Source: Trichomonas vaginalis G3
Taxonomy: Eukaryota > Parabasalia > Trichomonadida > Trichomonadidae
DNA length: 64,000 nucleotides
Direction of reading: 5' to 3'
Assembly (NCBI RefSeq): GCF_026262505.1
Contig: NC_067208.1
Span: 4,597,962-4,661,961 of the forward strand
Part shown: positions 19,992-29,695 of the stretch, in pieces
How the letters are laid out: every line of letters starts with the position of its first letter
Numbering within the stretch: the stretch's first letter is position 1
Position numbers and translations under genes: made by a program
Notes under the pieces: generated by a model
Told to the model about the DNA's origin: nothing
What the model saw: only the letters and a program-made list of their open reading frames with translations
The model's database searches: none

Positions 19992-21631
19992 TTAAACATT
20001 TCTATTCATCAATATTTCATCATATGAACTTCTATACTGCGGTGGTGTACCTGTTGGATGATATTTCAAACCTTCATCCGGTGTCCATGTCCAATATGTA
20101 GTCCTAGTAAACCAAACCTGAGGAGGATTTGTCACTTTTGAACAGTAAGTGTCATTTTCACCCTGAATGATTGGATAAGCTTTCACTTGTACTGTAACTT
20201 GTGAGTTGAAAGTTTCTAATCCATCAAAGAATATACCCGCTCCATCACGTTGAACTGGAATAGTGCATAAGAATGAAGTTTGGTCTTTCCATGTTCTAGC
20301 TAATGGCGTGCCATTATCATCATTCAGTGGTCTAGTTAATGAGTCCTCGTATTCTTCCGTGCATTCATTCACTCCATCTAAATCAGAAGCTTGAAGCATA
20401 CGTGTAAAGAATATGTCACCCACTGTGGTCATCGCTTGATCGGGGAAGTTTCTGGAATCTATAGTGACCTGAAGACCTCGAAGCATTGGATTTTCTAAAA
20501 CCGTTCTTTGCATTGCATTCTTCGGAAATGTTAACACAACATCTGTAACATTATGAAGAGCGTATGAGAAATCTGAGCTAATACCTTCAGGAGTGATGCA
20601 ACCTCCATTTAGTGAACGAACGTCAATATGTTGAGCTGGAATCATGAATGGATCTTCCTTACTAAATAAACGTGGTATTGCTTTAACTGATTCTTCAATT
20701 AAACCGTATCCTGGTGTAATGCATTTATCCTCTAAAACTTCCATCTTTGTGCATGAAATAATAACGTCTTCAACTGTTGCGTCAGCAGATGTAGTGGCTA
20801 AGCTTGTAATTAATTTGGCAGGAAGTCCGATTTGTTGGAATTTGCGATCATATTTATAAACATGATTCATAATCTTTTCATAATTTTCATCAGTTATCTT
20901 TTCATAAACGTAATTTTGTAAATCAGCAACTCTTAACGGGTCAACCTGACAAAATACTAAAGTATCCCTGAAAACATAATATTTAAGAATGATTTCACCA
21001 AATGATTTAGGATAATCATCGAACGCCTGAAATGCTAACAAATCATTTACCGGAATAATCATATCAAAAGTGACATCAACTTCTTCATTTGCTTTCTTGA
21101 AAACTTCTGAAGGGTCAATATATTTACCACATACTGAGTTATCATATTTTTGAACATTATTATATAACGAATGAACAAACTTTTTAACTTTCCTTTCTGA
21201 TTTTGGTTTATATGTTGCAAATGCGAAAGATTCACGGGCGCAATCCATCTGAAGATAACCAGCATCACCTCTTTCGGTTTCTACTTCTAATTGCTTAAAG
21301 CTTTGATTTGATGATTTAAACCAACGAATAAACGCATGCATTTAAAAGCGGCATCACATGTGAAAGCTTTATTTGAAACTAGAGTTGCTTTAACTTTGCG
21401 TTTAATATATGTGTCACCTAATTGGTTCACATCATGAGCCGGATTTGTAATTCTTAAATGAGTTTGTTTATCATCAAAATATGGAGCATCAGAGTCATAG
21501 CATGAACTTTCAAGTTCTCTATAATATCTTCTTCCATCATTCTTTGCGAATATTTCATTTATCTTTTCGAATGAATGAAATACATTTCCATTAATCGGTT
21601 TAGTGTTTGGCACTAAATAGTTAGTCGTCAT
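19992..21631 (-). pseudogene. Frameshifted major capsid protein candidate
   Basis: It matches the 546-residue capsid candidate at 46316-47956. A one-base deletion at about 21316-21320 splits it into an N-terminal 114-codon ORF and a C-terminal 449-codon ORF; the remaining sequence is almost unchanged. Segments such as VTFDMIIPVNDLLAFQAFDD and FDGLETFNSQVTVQVKAYP are retained. High similarity with a single indel suggests recent decay or a sequence error. Confidence 0.85.
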
Positions 21632-21700
21632 TTATTATTAAATAAAAAATCAAAATTAAAAGATGAAAATGAATTTTTAATTTTAATGAAATAATCAACT

Positions 21701-21913
21701 ATGGCTGCAGGATTCTTTAAGAAACTGTGGGATAAAGTAAAAAGAGGAGCGCATAAAGTTTGGGAAGGGATTAAGAAAGGAGCAAATTGGATATTTAAGA
21801 ATAAAGAAGCAATTAGTGACGTTGCTGAACAAATAGCACCTAATGTTCCGGTAAGGGAAGTATTAAATAAAGGAGATAAGGTTTATCGTCGACTACAACC
21901 GATACTAAGATAA
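21701..21913 (+). CDS. Small basic amphipathic Maverick protein (71-aa family; 70 aa here)
   Basis: A 70-residue protein beginning MAAGFFKKLWDKVKRGAHKV, which predicts an amphipathic, positively charged helix, followed by GANWIFKNKEAISDVAEQIA and a basic end (VYRRLQPILR). Its homologue in element 2 is 48026-48241. It shares its first dozen residues with the convergent neighbour 21938-22174, suggesting that the pair arose by duplication or that the helix has a common role. By analogy with small membrane-active virion proteins of adenovirus-like viruses, a minor virion role is plausible but unproven. Confidence 0.7.
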   Translation: MAAGFFKKLWDKVKRGAHKVWEGIKKGANWIFKNKEAISDVAEQIAPNVPVREVLNKGDKVYRRLQPILR

Positions 21914-21937
21914 AAATAATATTTATTTATTTTTCCA

Positions 21938-22174
21938 CTATCTACCCCCTATTTTATTAAGTATTCCTTCAGCAATTCCACCAACTGCGTTACCTGCTTG
22001 TGCTCCCATCGCCGGATTACCTGCTTTAGCACCTAATACTCCTCCTATGATAGTTCCTGCCGTTTTCGCTACTGGTGCCAAAAAGTTTGCAACGGGTTTA
22101 ATAATCTTTTGATGAACCCAACTTGCAGCTTTCTTAATTCCTTCCCATAATTTTTTAAAGAATCCTGCCGCCAT
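21938..22174 (-). CDS. Small amphipathic glycine/alanine-rich Maverick protein (78 aa)
   Basis: A 78-residue protein. An amphipathic N-terminal helix (MAAGFFKKLWEGIKKAASWV) precedes a hydrophobic Gly/Ala-rich segment (TAGTIIGGVLGAKAGNPAMG) that could insert in a membrane. Nearly identical to 48266-48502. It is convergent with 21701-21913, with only 24 bases between their stops. Inferred minor virion or membrane-interacting protein. Confidence 0.7.
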   Translation of the reverse strand: MAAGFFKKLWEGIKKAASWVHQKIIKPVANFLAPVAKTAGTIIGGVLGAKAGNPAMGAQAGNAVGGIAEGILNKIGGR

Positions 22175-22241
22175 CTCTGATTTAATATTAATTAAAAAAT
22201 ATATTTCATCACTTATATTCTAATTTTTTATTTAATGATAA

Positions 22242-22649
22242 ATGAAACCGATTTTAAAAATAAATGAAACAGAGGAGGAAGAAATAAATGAAAGTGAAAA
22301 TGTTCAACAAAAAATAAACGTTGTTAAACCAATTACTGAAATAAAAATTTTTTCATCTGTTGATGAATTTAATGACTATTATGCTAATAATAAAAAATTA
22401 TTTGAAGAATTGACAACATGTAAATTGAATAAAATGTTTAAAGTTGAGGACAGAGTCCAAGACCCGGAGGGTCATGGATTCAAAATTTCAAAAATAAAAG
22501 GTGTTGTTAGTTTAAAATCTATTCCTCAATCAAGAATCACCTCATTAATGAAAATTGATGATTTAACAAAAAGAATAGAAATTATTGAAGAGCGAATAAA
22601 TCAAATTATTGATTTCATAAATCATGACTCGTTGAGCCCGGGTCCTTAA
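22242..22649 (+). CDS. Conserved Maverick hypothetical protein (135 aa) with palindrome insertion
   Basis: A homologue of 48569-48937. It has an acidic N terminus (MKPILKINETEEEEINESEN) and a C-terminal coiled coil (DDLTKRIEIIEERINQIIDF). Relative to element 2 it carries a 27-base in-frame insertion at about 22447-22473 made of two mini-palindromes (GGAC-aga-GTCC and GACCC-gga-GGGTC), adding nine residues. Its C terminus also ends in palindrome-rich sequence. Function unknown. Confidence 0.7.
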   Translation: MKPILKINETEEEEINESENVQQKINVVKPITEIKIFSSVDEFNDYYANNKKLFEELTTCKLNKMFKVEDRVQDPEGHGFKISKIKGVVSLKSIPQSRITSLMKIDDLTKRIEIIEERINQIIDFINHDSLSPGP

Positions 22650-22656
22650 AGCTCAA

Positions 22657-22684
22657 GGCACAAAGTGCCCAGGACTTAAAGTCC
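22657..22684. repeat. Paired mini-palindromes at a gene 3' end
   Basis: GGCAC-aaa-GTGCC (22657-22669) and GGACT-taa-AGTCC (22672-22684) follow each other between two converging genes. They are absent at the matching place in element 2. Confidence 0.75.
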
Positions 22685-23155
22685 ATCACTGAGTTCAAGG
22701 TTATATTCATCAAATATTTCATTATTAAATGCAACTTCTGCTAGTTTATTTATTTTTTCAATACGATCATTTGAAAGTCTATCGTTTAATTTTTTCTGAA
22801 GTTTTTCATTTTCTAGTTCTGAAACTTTATTTGGATGATATTTAAACCCGTTAAATTCTTTTTCCTCAGTTTTGATCATTAATTTACAAAGAACTTTTGT
22901 GGTTGGAATTCGTTTAAACCATTTATCATTAATATTTGTTATAAATTCAATATCTGGAATTAATTCCCAAATTTTTGCATTTTCAATTAATTTATTATCA
23001 AATGCAAAAGCAATAGGTTTAATATTAAACTTACCTTTATAATATATACTTTCTACATAATCATCGAAATAAACATCTACTTGTTTAACATTTTCAAGAA
23101 TTGGTGAAAGAACATCCATTAATTGATTGACGGTTACGAATCTTGATCCACTCAT
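22676..23155 (-). CDS. Maverick hypothetical protein next to right TIR (159 aa)
   Basis: The start codon and promoter lie inside the right terminal repeat, mirroring the gene at 13037 on the left. The protein begins MSGSRFVTVNQLMDVLSPIL and has a lysine-rich helical C terminus (LENEKLQKKLNDRLSNDRIE). No homologue is visible in element 2, which lost this end. ATG at 23161 is an alternative start. Function unknown. Confidence 0.6.
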   Translation of the reverse strand: MSGSRFVTVNQLMDVLSPILENVKQVDVYFDDYVESIYYKGKFNIKPIAFAFDNKLIENAKIWELIPDIEFITNINDKWFKRIPTTKVLCKLMIKTEEKEFNGFKYHPNKVSELENEKLQKKLNDRLSNDRIEKINKLAEVAFNNEIFDEYNLELSDGL

Positions 23156-23966
23156 TTTCATACGAATTAAAAAAAATAAATTATTCAAAAAATGTAAGAC
23201 ATGAATTTTTAAAGTTTATTTTTCATTCATGAATGATAATTATATCTGATTTCTTTTATTCTCTCGTACATACTAGATTTGAAGAATTCGGAACTTTTAC
23301 CATAATCTCCTAAATGTTTTCTTATCCCTAACGTGTGCCAGTTATTATATGAAACTGTATAAACTTTATCTTTATCTTTGCATCTTTCATCACTTCCAAT
23401 ATATTTATATCTCAGTTTTGATTTAGCATTTTCATATTCATTAGCGTTTAATAATTCACAGTCTTCCTTTTTAAATTGATGTTTAAGATATTCAGGATTT
23501 AATACTCTACGTTTATATGCTCCTAACTTAGTTCTAAAGGTTTTTCTACAAAATTTAGGAATTCCATCCTCTTTAATGTCATCAATGATTTCCATTTCAT
23601 TATTTTCAATTTCTTCTTCTCGTTTATGAGGTCTTTGATTATGACTCCATTGATTCCATGAAATTAAATATTCTTTATCATTATATTTATACCTCATTAG
23701 CTTATTTTGGCTTTCATATTCATTTAATAATTCACAATCTTCATTTTTAAATTGAAGTTTAACCCATTCAGGATTTAAACAATGTTTAATTAATCGCGGA
23801 ATATCTGACATCATCTATATATAGCTTCTTTTATAAAAGATAAAAAAATAAATTATTTTAAAATTAATGTTAATTTTTTAATGATTTATAAATAAATATA
23901 TTTTAATGCATCGTCTATATATAGATGCAACAAAAAAAGTCACACAACCCGCACTCATATACTACT
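23149..23966. repeat. Element 1 right terminal inverted repeat (818 bp)
   Basis: Reverse complement of 12226-13043, ending CATATACTACT at 23966 and followed by the target duplication CTTCAT. The innermost bases give the start codon of the leftward gene at 22676-23155. Confidence 0.92.
23227..23814 (-). CDS. TIR-encoded two-module protein, right copy
   Basis: Identical in translation to the copy at 12378-12965 and read outward-to-inward from the right end. Complete identity of both copies implies recent insertion or gene conversion between the ends. Both copies keep the full promoter region, so both could be expressed. Confidence 0.7.
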   Translation of the reverse strand: MMSDIPRLIKHCLNPEWVKLQFKNEDCELLNEYESQNKLMRYKYNDKEYLISWNQWSHNQRPHKREEEIENNEMEIIDDIKEDGIPKFCRKTFRTKLGAYKRRVLNPEYLKHQFKKEDCELLNANEYENAKSKLRYKYIGSDERCKDKDKVYTVSYNNWHTLGIRKHLGDYGKSSEFFKSSMYERIKEIRYNYHS

Positions 23967-23972
23967 CTTCAT
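23967..23972. repeat. Target-site duplication of element 1, right copy
   Basis: CTTCAT directly after the element, matching 12220-12225. Confidence 0.9.
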
Positions 23973-24310
23973 ATGAAGGAAAAAAATTTTCTTGAGAAGA
24001 AATAGAGTTTTTAAAATTTTATTGTATGTAATAAAATAAACAAATATTAAAATTATTTTTTGATAACAAGAAAATTCCCAACAGAAAATATTTGAGACAA
24101 AGAAAAAAAGAAAATTGAAAAATATTACTCTCCTTTACATTTCTTGAGATTTTCAATTTATTTTTATAAAATTGACAATTTTATACGTTTAGATGAAAAT
24201 AAGTGATTTTGCTTGAAATAAAAATTATTGTTTGTTTACAGCTATCAAATAGATTTTTGCTATTTTGATTAAAATTTGTTAATCAAATTAATAATTTTTT
24301 TCTAAATATC

Positions 24311-24352
24311 TTAAGGGTCCACTGTAAGGCCAAATAAGGCCTATCGTCGTCC
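24311..24352 (+). repeat. 42-bp transposon-end-like repeat, copy 1
   Basis: It begins TTAAGGGTCCAC and ends CTATCGTCGTCC, and is identical to 28120-28161 in the same orientation. The first 12 bases resemble the inverted termini TTAAGGGTGCAC at 49474 and 51244. Confidence 0.75.
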
Positions 24353-25332
24353 ACTCTAAGCATAAGAGGTGAAGTTATATAAAAATTATCAGATGCGTTG
24401 AAGTCTCAAAAGTATTGCCTGAATGCTTGTTTCATATTTGTCCAAGTAGTTTCAATGAATAAATGTATTGTTTTTTATAATTTCGATTTATTTTTAGAAA
24501 ATATTCAATATAAACCTTTATTGTGTTATTTACATCTCATAAATTCTCTGTCTAAATCATATAAAAGCGCGTTTTACCCCTATGAATCAAGAAATTCATT
24601 CAATATTCATGGTATATTTATTAAATTTATACGATTTACTAATAATCAATATTATATCCTCATAAATAGCAATATATTTTGGTAATCTATGATAATCATA
24701 TACAATATTTGAAATCAAATTTTCATTAGTTTAGGTTCCTTGTTAATAGTAAACCATTATATTTATTACTAATAATAAAATCTATGTGTCGTATTGAAAT
24801 TCAATAAAATTACTTATTCGGTCCAAAAAAACAAATTAGATAAAATTTTTCTTTTTTTATGTAATTTTTGTTTTTCATTTTTCTCAAGATCCTAAGTTAT
24901 GTTCTAACTTTTGACATCATATCCTATCATGCTAGGCTATATATTATAGCATATAGATCCGTATTTTTCCCAAGTGAGCGGGGTATCTCCAATCCCAGCC
25001 CTATCGTCCTCCCAGTGTCAGTTTTCAATATAAAATCCAAATTTTTTTTGAAAATAAAAATTTCGAGAAATTTTTCTGATTTTTTTTCTTTGATTTCAAT
25101 AATTCAAAATAAATTTGGGAGTAAAAAGACACTATTTAATGAAATTCATATGAGTGAATGTGGATAAATACTCTCAAAACATACAATTTATCTATTTTTT
25201 CTTTATATTATCAACTAATTAGTGATAATTTTTTTTGAATCAGATTTTTTTTCATTAAAAACATAATATATAACACAACAATGATGCACACATACGTATC
25301 TACACATCAAAATATAAAGCTTGTTTTGGTCT

Positions 25333-25396
25333 GGGCATCCCAACCCAAAATTCTTTAAAAATTGAATAAAATTGAATACTTGGGGCTGGGATGCCC
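25333..25396. repeat. Inverted repeat with GGGCATCCCA arms
   Basis: GGGCATCCCAACCCAA is matched by the complement of TTGGGGCTGGGATGCCC about 30 bases later, with small differences. GC-rich arms stand in AT-rich DNA. Confidence 0.6.
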
Positions 25397-25519
25397 ATCC
25401 CAAAACCGAATTGAATTTTTTGAATTAAAGAATATATTTATGTATTTATAATATACATGTGATGTCTATAAAAAATACTAAATTCTAAAAAAAATTCAAT
25501 TTATTCAAAACGTATACTA

Positions 25520-26275
25520 AGTGATCACTTCATTAGTAGGATCAGCAATCCTACTAAATGGTGAGAACGCCACTAACTAAAAAAGGAGTCCTTGGAGCTC
25601 TTGATCTCTTGTCAGTAGAGTTCATAATGAGGCATGGCATCTACTGATTAGAGATCAGAGCAATCCTACCTTACCTTCAGGAGCTACAAAGCTCCTAATC
25701 GTTACGAGAGGGAGTCTTGGAGCTCCTGAAGCTCATCAGCAGAGGCTATTTACCATTTGGGCCTCTTCTGATGAAAGATGCGAAACACGTCTACGAACCA
25801 GGAGCTTCAAAGCTTCTAATCCTTACTAAAGGGAGCTTTGGAGCTCCTGAGTCTCCATCAACAGAGTCCCAGATGGTAAATGTCCTTTGCTGATGAAAGA
25901 TGCGAAACACATCTACGAACCAGGAGCTCCAAAGCTCCTAATCCTTACGAAAGGGAGCTTTGGAGCTCCTGAAACTCCTTTTACTATAAAATATGACAGT
26001 TTTCTTCTGAGGTTCTCATCAAATCTAAGACTTCAGAAGAAAGCTGTCCTATCAATGTATACTTACACTCTCATGGACTACAAGTGTACAATTTTAAAGC
26101 AGAGATTATCCGAGGCCTCTCATCAAATGAGGGACCTCGGATAATCTCTACCTTAAGTAGTCAAATAACTTTTCTCACTATTTAGGAACAAAAGAACAAG
26201 AGTTGGAGTACTTTAAGGCAAGATTCTTCCGAAATCTCTCATCGAATGAGAGACTTCGGAAGGACCTTGCCAAAT
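25520..26275. repeat. Array of hairpins with a ~120-bp repeating unit
   Basis: A unit containing AGGAGCTCCAAAGCTCCT, a short spacer, then GGGAGCTTTGGAGCTCCT recurs at about 25678, 25798 and 25918 (period 120-121 bases). It is preceded by the long-range pair GATCTCT/AGAGATC with CAGTAGA/TCTACTG inside. Further hairpins follow: AGAGATTATCCGAGG with its complement (about 26100-26150) and TTCTTCCGAA with TTCGGAAGGA (about 26226-26265). Every unit can fold on itself. No coding potential is apparent. Confidence 0.65.
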
Positions 26276-27003
26276 CCTTGAACGCCAATATCCTTGGAAC
26301 TGAGCTAGAACCAGGGAGAAGTAGCATACTATAGAGCACGATGGTAATCTCGGAAATACTTATATCGCCCCAAGCACAATATTTAAGAAGTCTAACTCAT
26401 ATATACAAGAAGTCAGGCTGAATAGATATTGTGCATATGGTTTGCAGAACTCTCATGATATTTAAAATTCATGTTATCCCAAAAAAGGTGACACTTTGGG
26501 TGTATCGTCCATCCCAGGGATGCAAAAATCACATCACCTTGGATCTATATTATAGCATATCCAAAAGGCAAGGAAATCTATCAGAGAAGCCTTTTTGACC
26601 TATCGTTGCCCTACCTCTACGGTTAAATATTCATTGAATCATTCATAAAAATGCATATTCAAAGCTTAAAAATCACAAAATTAGTATGTGATTATGGCAT
26701 TCCAAACGGGAACCGCGGTTGGTTACCATGGATTTCCGTCACCGGTCACATTTTAAAGATTTTTAAAGCCTTATAAAAATATGCTTTGTAAATCATTTTT
26801 TGTAAATCGGCAAAAATTTGGTAATTTTCTTCAACTAATAAATCTGCGAATAGCATTTATAATACAAGAACAATCTTTTAAAATGCGTTTGATTCATTTT
26901 TGTATAATTTCATATAGGCACATATATTCTTCCGGGACTTTCCGTGATTTTACCGTAAAATCATTAGTTTACACCAATTTTCCCGTATTTTGAATAGTTT
27001 ACT

Positions 27004-27235
27004 GCACTTTTTCCGTAAAATTGAGTTACGGGAATCCGCAAAATTTCCGGACCTCATTTTTCATAGAATATAATAATAATATTTGATAAAAAGATATATT
27101 ATTTATATTTTTGATTTTTGAATTACGGAAAAAGTGAATTGTTAACTTGATTTTTTTATATGGTTAATTTTTCAAATGATATTATGAAGATCTAAAATAT
27201 TAAAAGTAAAAAATTGAATTACGGAAAAAGTGAGG
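27004..27235. repeat. Repeated CACTTTTTCCGTAA motifs in both orientations
   Basis: CACTTTTTCCGTAA (27004) recurs as its complement TTACGGAAAAAGTG at about 27123 and 27217. The arrangement resembles the ends of a small inverted-repeat element, but no target duplication is evident. Confidence 0.4.
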
Positions 27236-27867
27236 TCAAAAGTGAAATAAATTTGCAGAACAATTTTCATTGAAATAAGACATTGAGTATCACACTTTAG
27301 TGAATCAACATCTATAAGAATGGAGTGTTTTGAAGCTGAAATAATATTGAATAGAAATTAATTTTTTCTGAAATTTTGAATGAAATTATAGGAAATAAAA
27401 AAATTACTAAATATTGTATTCATACAAATATATTATTTTAAAGGAAAAATAGATGCTGATAGAAACGATGAAAAATTTTGAAAACTTTACAATTAATTTA
27501 TGTTCGTTAACCACAGAGCTTGCAATCCAAAGCTCACGTTAGACTACAAGAGTCATGAAGTCTCATACTAAGGGATATCCAACATATATTTTAATAATCT
27601 AATGTTTGTGACAAATATTCAACATAAAATTAAGTTTTCGTTTCGTTACAAGGCATTCATACTTTGGAGATATCATATTTAATGTACAGAAAAGTTAATA
27701 TTAAACAATACATGCTAAAGAATTAATAAATAAGATAATAAAATAAATTTATACGTAATTACTTTCATTTAATATGCTTTATGCTGTATAATATTGATTA
27801 AGAGGCATTAAAAGGTTCCATAGTCTGCTTTTATAGGCAAGATTTTTGATAAAAATTTAAAATTTTG

Positions 27868-27970
27868 AAAAATGATGAGAAAAGGAAAAAAAAAGTAAAT
27901 GAGAGCAAGAGGAGGGAAAAAAAAGAAAAAGAAAAGAAAGGGAAGGGAAAAATAAAAGAAAGAAGGACAT
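27868..27970 (+). repeat. Long purine-rich tract
   Basis: About 100 bases are almost all A and G on the plus strand (for example GAGGAGGGAAAAAAAAGAAA). Such tracts can form triplex or other non-B DNA. GGCGGC-tt-GCCGCC (28003-28016) follows shortly. Confidence 0.6.
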
Positions 27971-28119
27971 ATAAAAATTTAGATGCGCATTCTTAATGCC
28001 GAGGCGGCTTGCCGCCGAGGCGCGATTTTTTTAGGCCTCTACGGTAACCCGGCAATGTTTTTTTAAATCTTGTACAGCCCTATATGTGATAAAGTTTCAG
28101 TTTAATTTCATATCTCAAA

Positions 28120-28161
28120 TTAAGGGTCCACTGTAAGGCCAAATAAGGCCTATCGTCGTCC
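28120..28161 (+). repeat. 42-bp transposon-end-like repeat, copy 2
   Basis: Identical to 24311-24352. The two copies lie 3.8 kb apart in the same orientation with no matching inverted end between them. Confidence 0.75.
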
Positions 28162-29408
28162 CAAAAATATTGCTCAAGATGGTGTTTTTACTAAGGCCCA
28201 AAACTTAAAAAAACACAAAAAAATTAACTTTACTCTTTTGAGATCCTTATCAGATGTGCAACAATTTGATGCAGTATCGCAATTCGAATCCGATTTTTTA
28301 ATGTAGATGTACTCTAACATTCTTGAAAAAATGCAAAATGATATTAATCAAGCTTTTCATTTCTGTATCATACACGAAACAAAATCATTCATTATACTAA
28401 AATTTATCAAAGTTTGAATAATGAAAAAAATAATATCTAAATTTTTACATTGAGTCGGCTATTGATATGGTCAATATTAAATCGTTTAAAAATGGGCATT
28501 GGCCAGAATAATACCCACTAAAATACACATTTTTTTAAATTTTATCAATTTGTTTTGGTATATCTTTATGATAATGAATAAAATGCTTATCTTTCATAAG
28601 TAAATACATAATTTATGCTGAAACACAAAAAATAACACGAAAATTTTTTGCCAACATTTCAAAACTAAGGATAATGTTTTGAATATATAAACAATAATAC
28701 TTTGTCTGGAGAATTAAATTTGTGCTATCCAATTGTCAATCCTTTGAATTTTTTATAAAATGCACGATATTCCGACATTAGCCTCTTTAAATATAAACTC
28801 CATGCATCACAATATTAGGATGTAATGACATTAAAGCGAATTTCCTAATTTCTTCTCAATTTAATTCGGGCGCGTAAAGGGTTGAGAAGTTTACACCATA
28901 ATTGAATAGTTTATGGCGTCCTGAGAGGAGATTTCAATGGGTATGGCGTCCTAAAAAAATAGAAGAAAATGATTTTTTCTCGATTTTTCTAGAAATTGAA
29001 TTTTTTAAAAAAGAAAAAAATCAAAACGTATACATTCAAGAAAGACTATAAATGAAGATTTTTCTATTTTTTTTTCATTCTAAAACATCTTTTTTTGGAT
29101 AATTTTTTTTTTAATAAATATGTAAGAAAGATTGAAGAAAAAGTAAATTTACTTTAAGAAAATTCGTTTTACATGATGTACGACCCATAACAACTATAAA
29201 TATTCAATTATTTAAAATAAAAAAAGAAAAACAGATTAAATGTATCTCACATCAAAATCCATTGACCTAAGGATGTTAAGTTTCTGTTTTTAAAAGTTGA
29301 TATTTTTTTTTTAATTTTAAGAAAATTAATAGCATGTTATTAGACAATAGGAGTGTAATGATATTGACTAAACAGAAATGAGAGAATAGAGATATAATTT
29401 TGATAAGC

Positions 29409-29414
29409 AATATT
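29409..29414. repeat. Target-site duplication of element 2, left copy (AATATT)
   Basis: AATATT precedes AGTAGTATATG of the left repeat and recurs at 49261-49266 directly after the right repeat. Confidence 0.9.
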
Positions 29415-29574
29415 AGTAGTATATGTTGACGGGTTGTGTGACTTTTTTTGTAAACGTAAGAATTCATACAATATTGAACGATTTTGTATCATTTTTTTTA
29501 ACATATGAAGTAAAAAATGTATGATTCTTACGGTTTTTATTCTTACGTTTTTGAATAAATCAAGATTTAAAAAT
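29415..29574. repeat. Element 2 left terminal inverted repeat (~160 bp)
   Basis: It matches the complement of 49102-49260 except for small changes near position 29426 (TTGACGGG against ATGCGGG). It includes palindrome-like CTTACG-rich stretches. Inside it, the left end continues with sequence unrelated to the right end. Confidence 0.88.
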
Positions 29575-29695
29575 TTTCAAAATTGTAAGACATTTACACT
29601 CAGCCCATAATGAAATAAAAGATAAAAAATTGACTTCTTACGTAAAATTAAAACTAAGTTAAATTTATTTTTTTTTATTTTTTATTTTATAATAA

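Larger units (their letters stand above)
12226..23966. mobile_element. Maverick/Polinton element 1, internally deleted (11,741 bp)
   Basis: It is bounded by a 6-bp target duplication and 818-bp inverted repeats that start AGTAGTATATG. It encodes protein-primed DNA polymerase (fused at its end), packaging ATPase and capsid relics, and small virion-type proteins, in the same order as element 2. Compared with element 2 it lacks 9,703 bp (33842-43544 of this window), including the integrase, helicase, fibre and a jelly-roll gene. Four virion-type genes are frame-disrupted. It therefore appears unable to move by itself but could be mobilised in trans by element 2's proteins; the latter is inference. 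Confidence 0.92.
23973..29408. other. 5.4-kb gene-poor host region with transposon ends and hairpins
   Basis: No ORF here looks like a gene; the longest are repeat-derived or low complexity. The stretch holds two copies of a 42-bp transposon-end-like repeat, a GGGCATCCC inverted repeat, an array of hairpins, a cluster of TTACGGAAAAAGTG motifs and a long purine tract (all listed separately). The string CTATCGT followed by a C-rich triplet recurs at about 24341, 24999, 26502, 26609 and 28150, suggesting several eroded members of one repeat family. Confidence 0.6.

Noticed and set aside
20644-20859. 71-codon ORF opposite the capsid gene (also 46968-47183)
   Set aside because: Conserved only because the capsid coding strand is conserved; no leader and no known motif.
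24398-25167. Two ORFs of 95 and 99 codons
   Set aside because: Low-complexity Phe/Ile/Tyr-rich translations of AT-rich DNA, with no leader motif and no similarity I recognise.
25887-26144. 85-codon ORF
   Set aside because: It is a translation of the hairpin array; the frame follows repeats rather than a coding signal.
28265-28310. tRNA-like string GTTCGAATCC
   Set aside because: No matching acceptor, anticodon or D-arm pairing around it; coincidence in AT-rich DNA.
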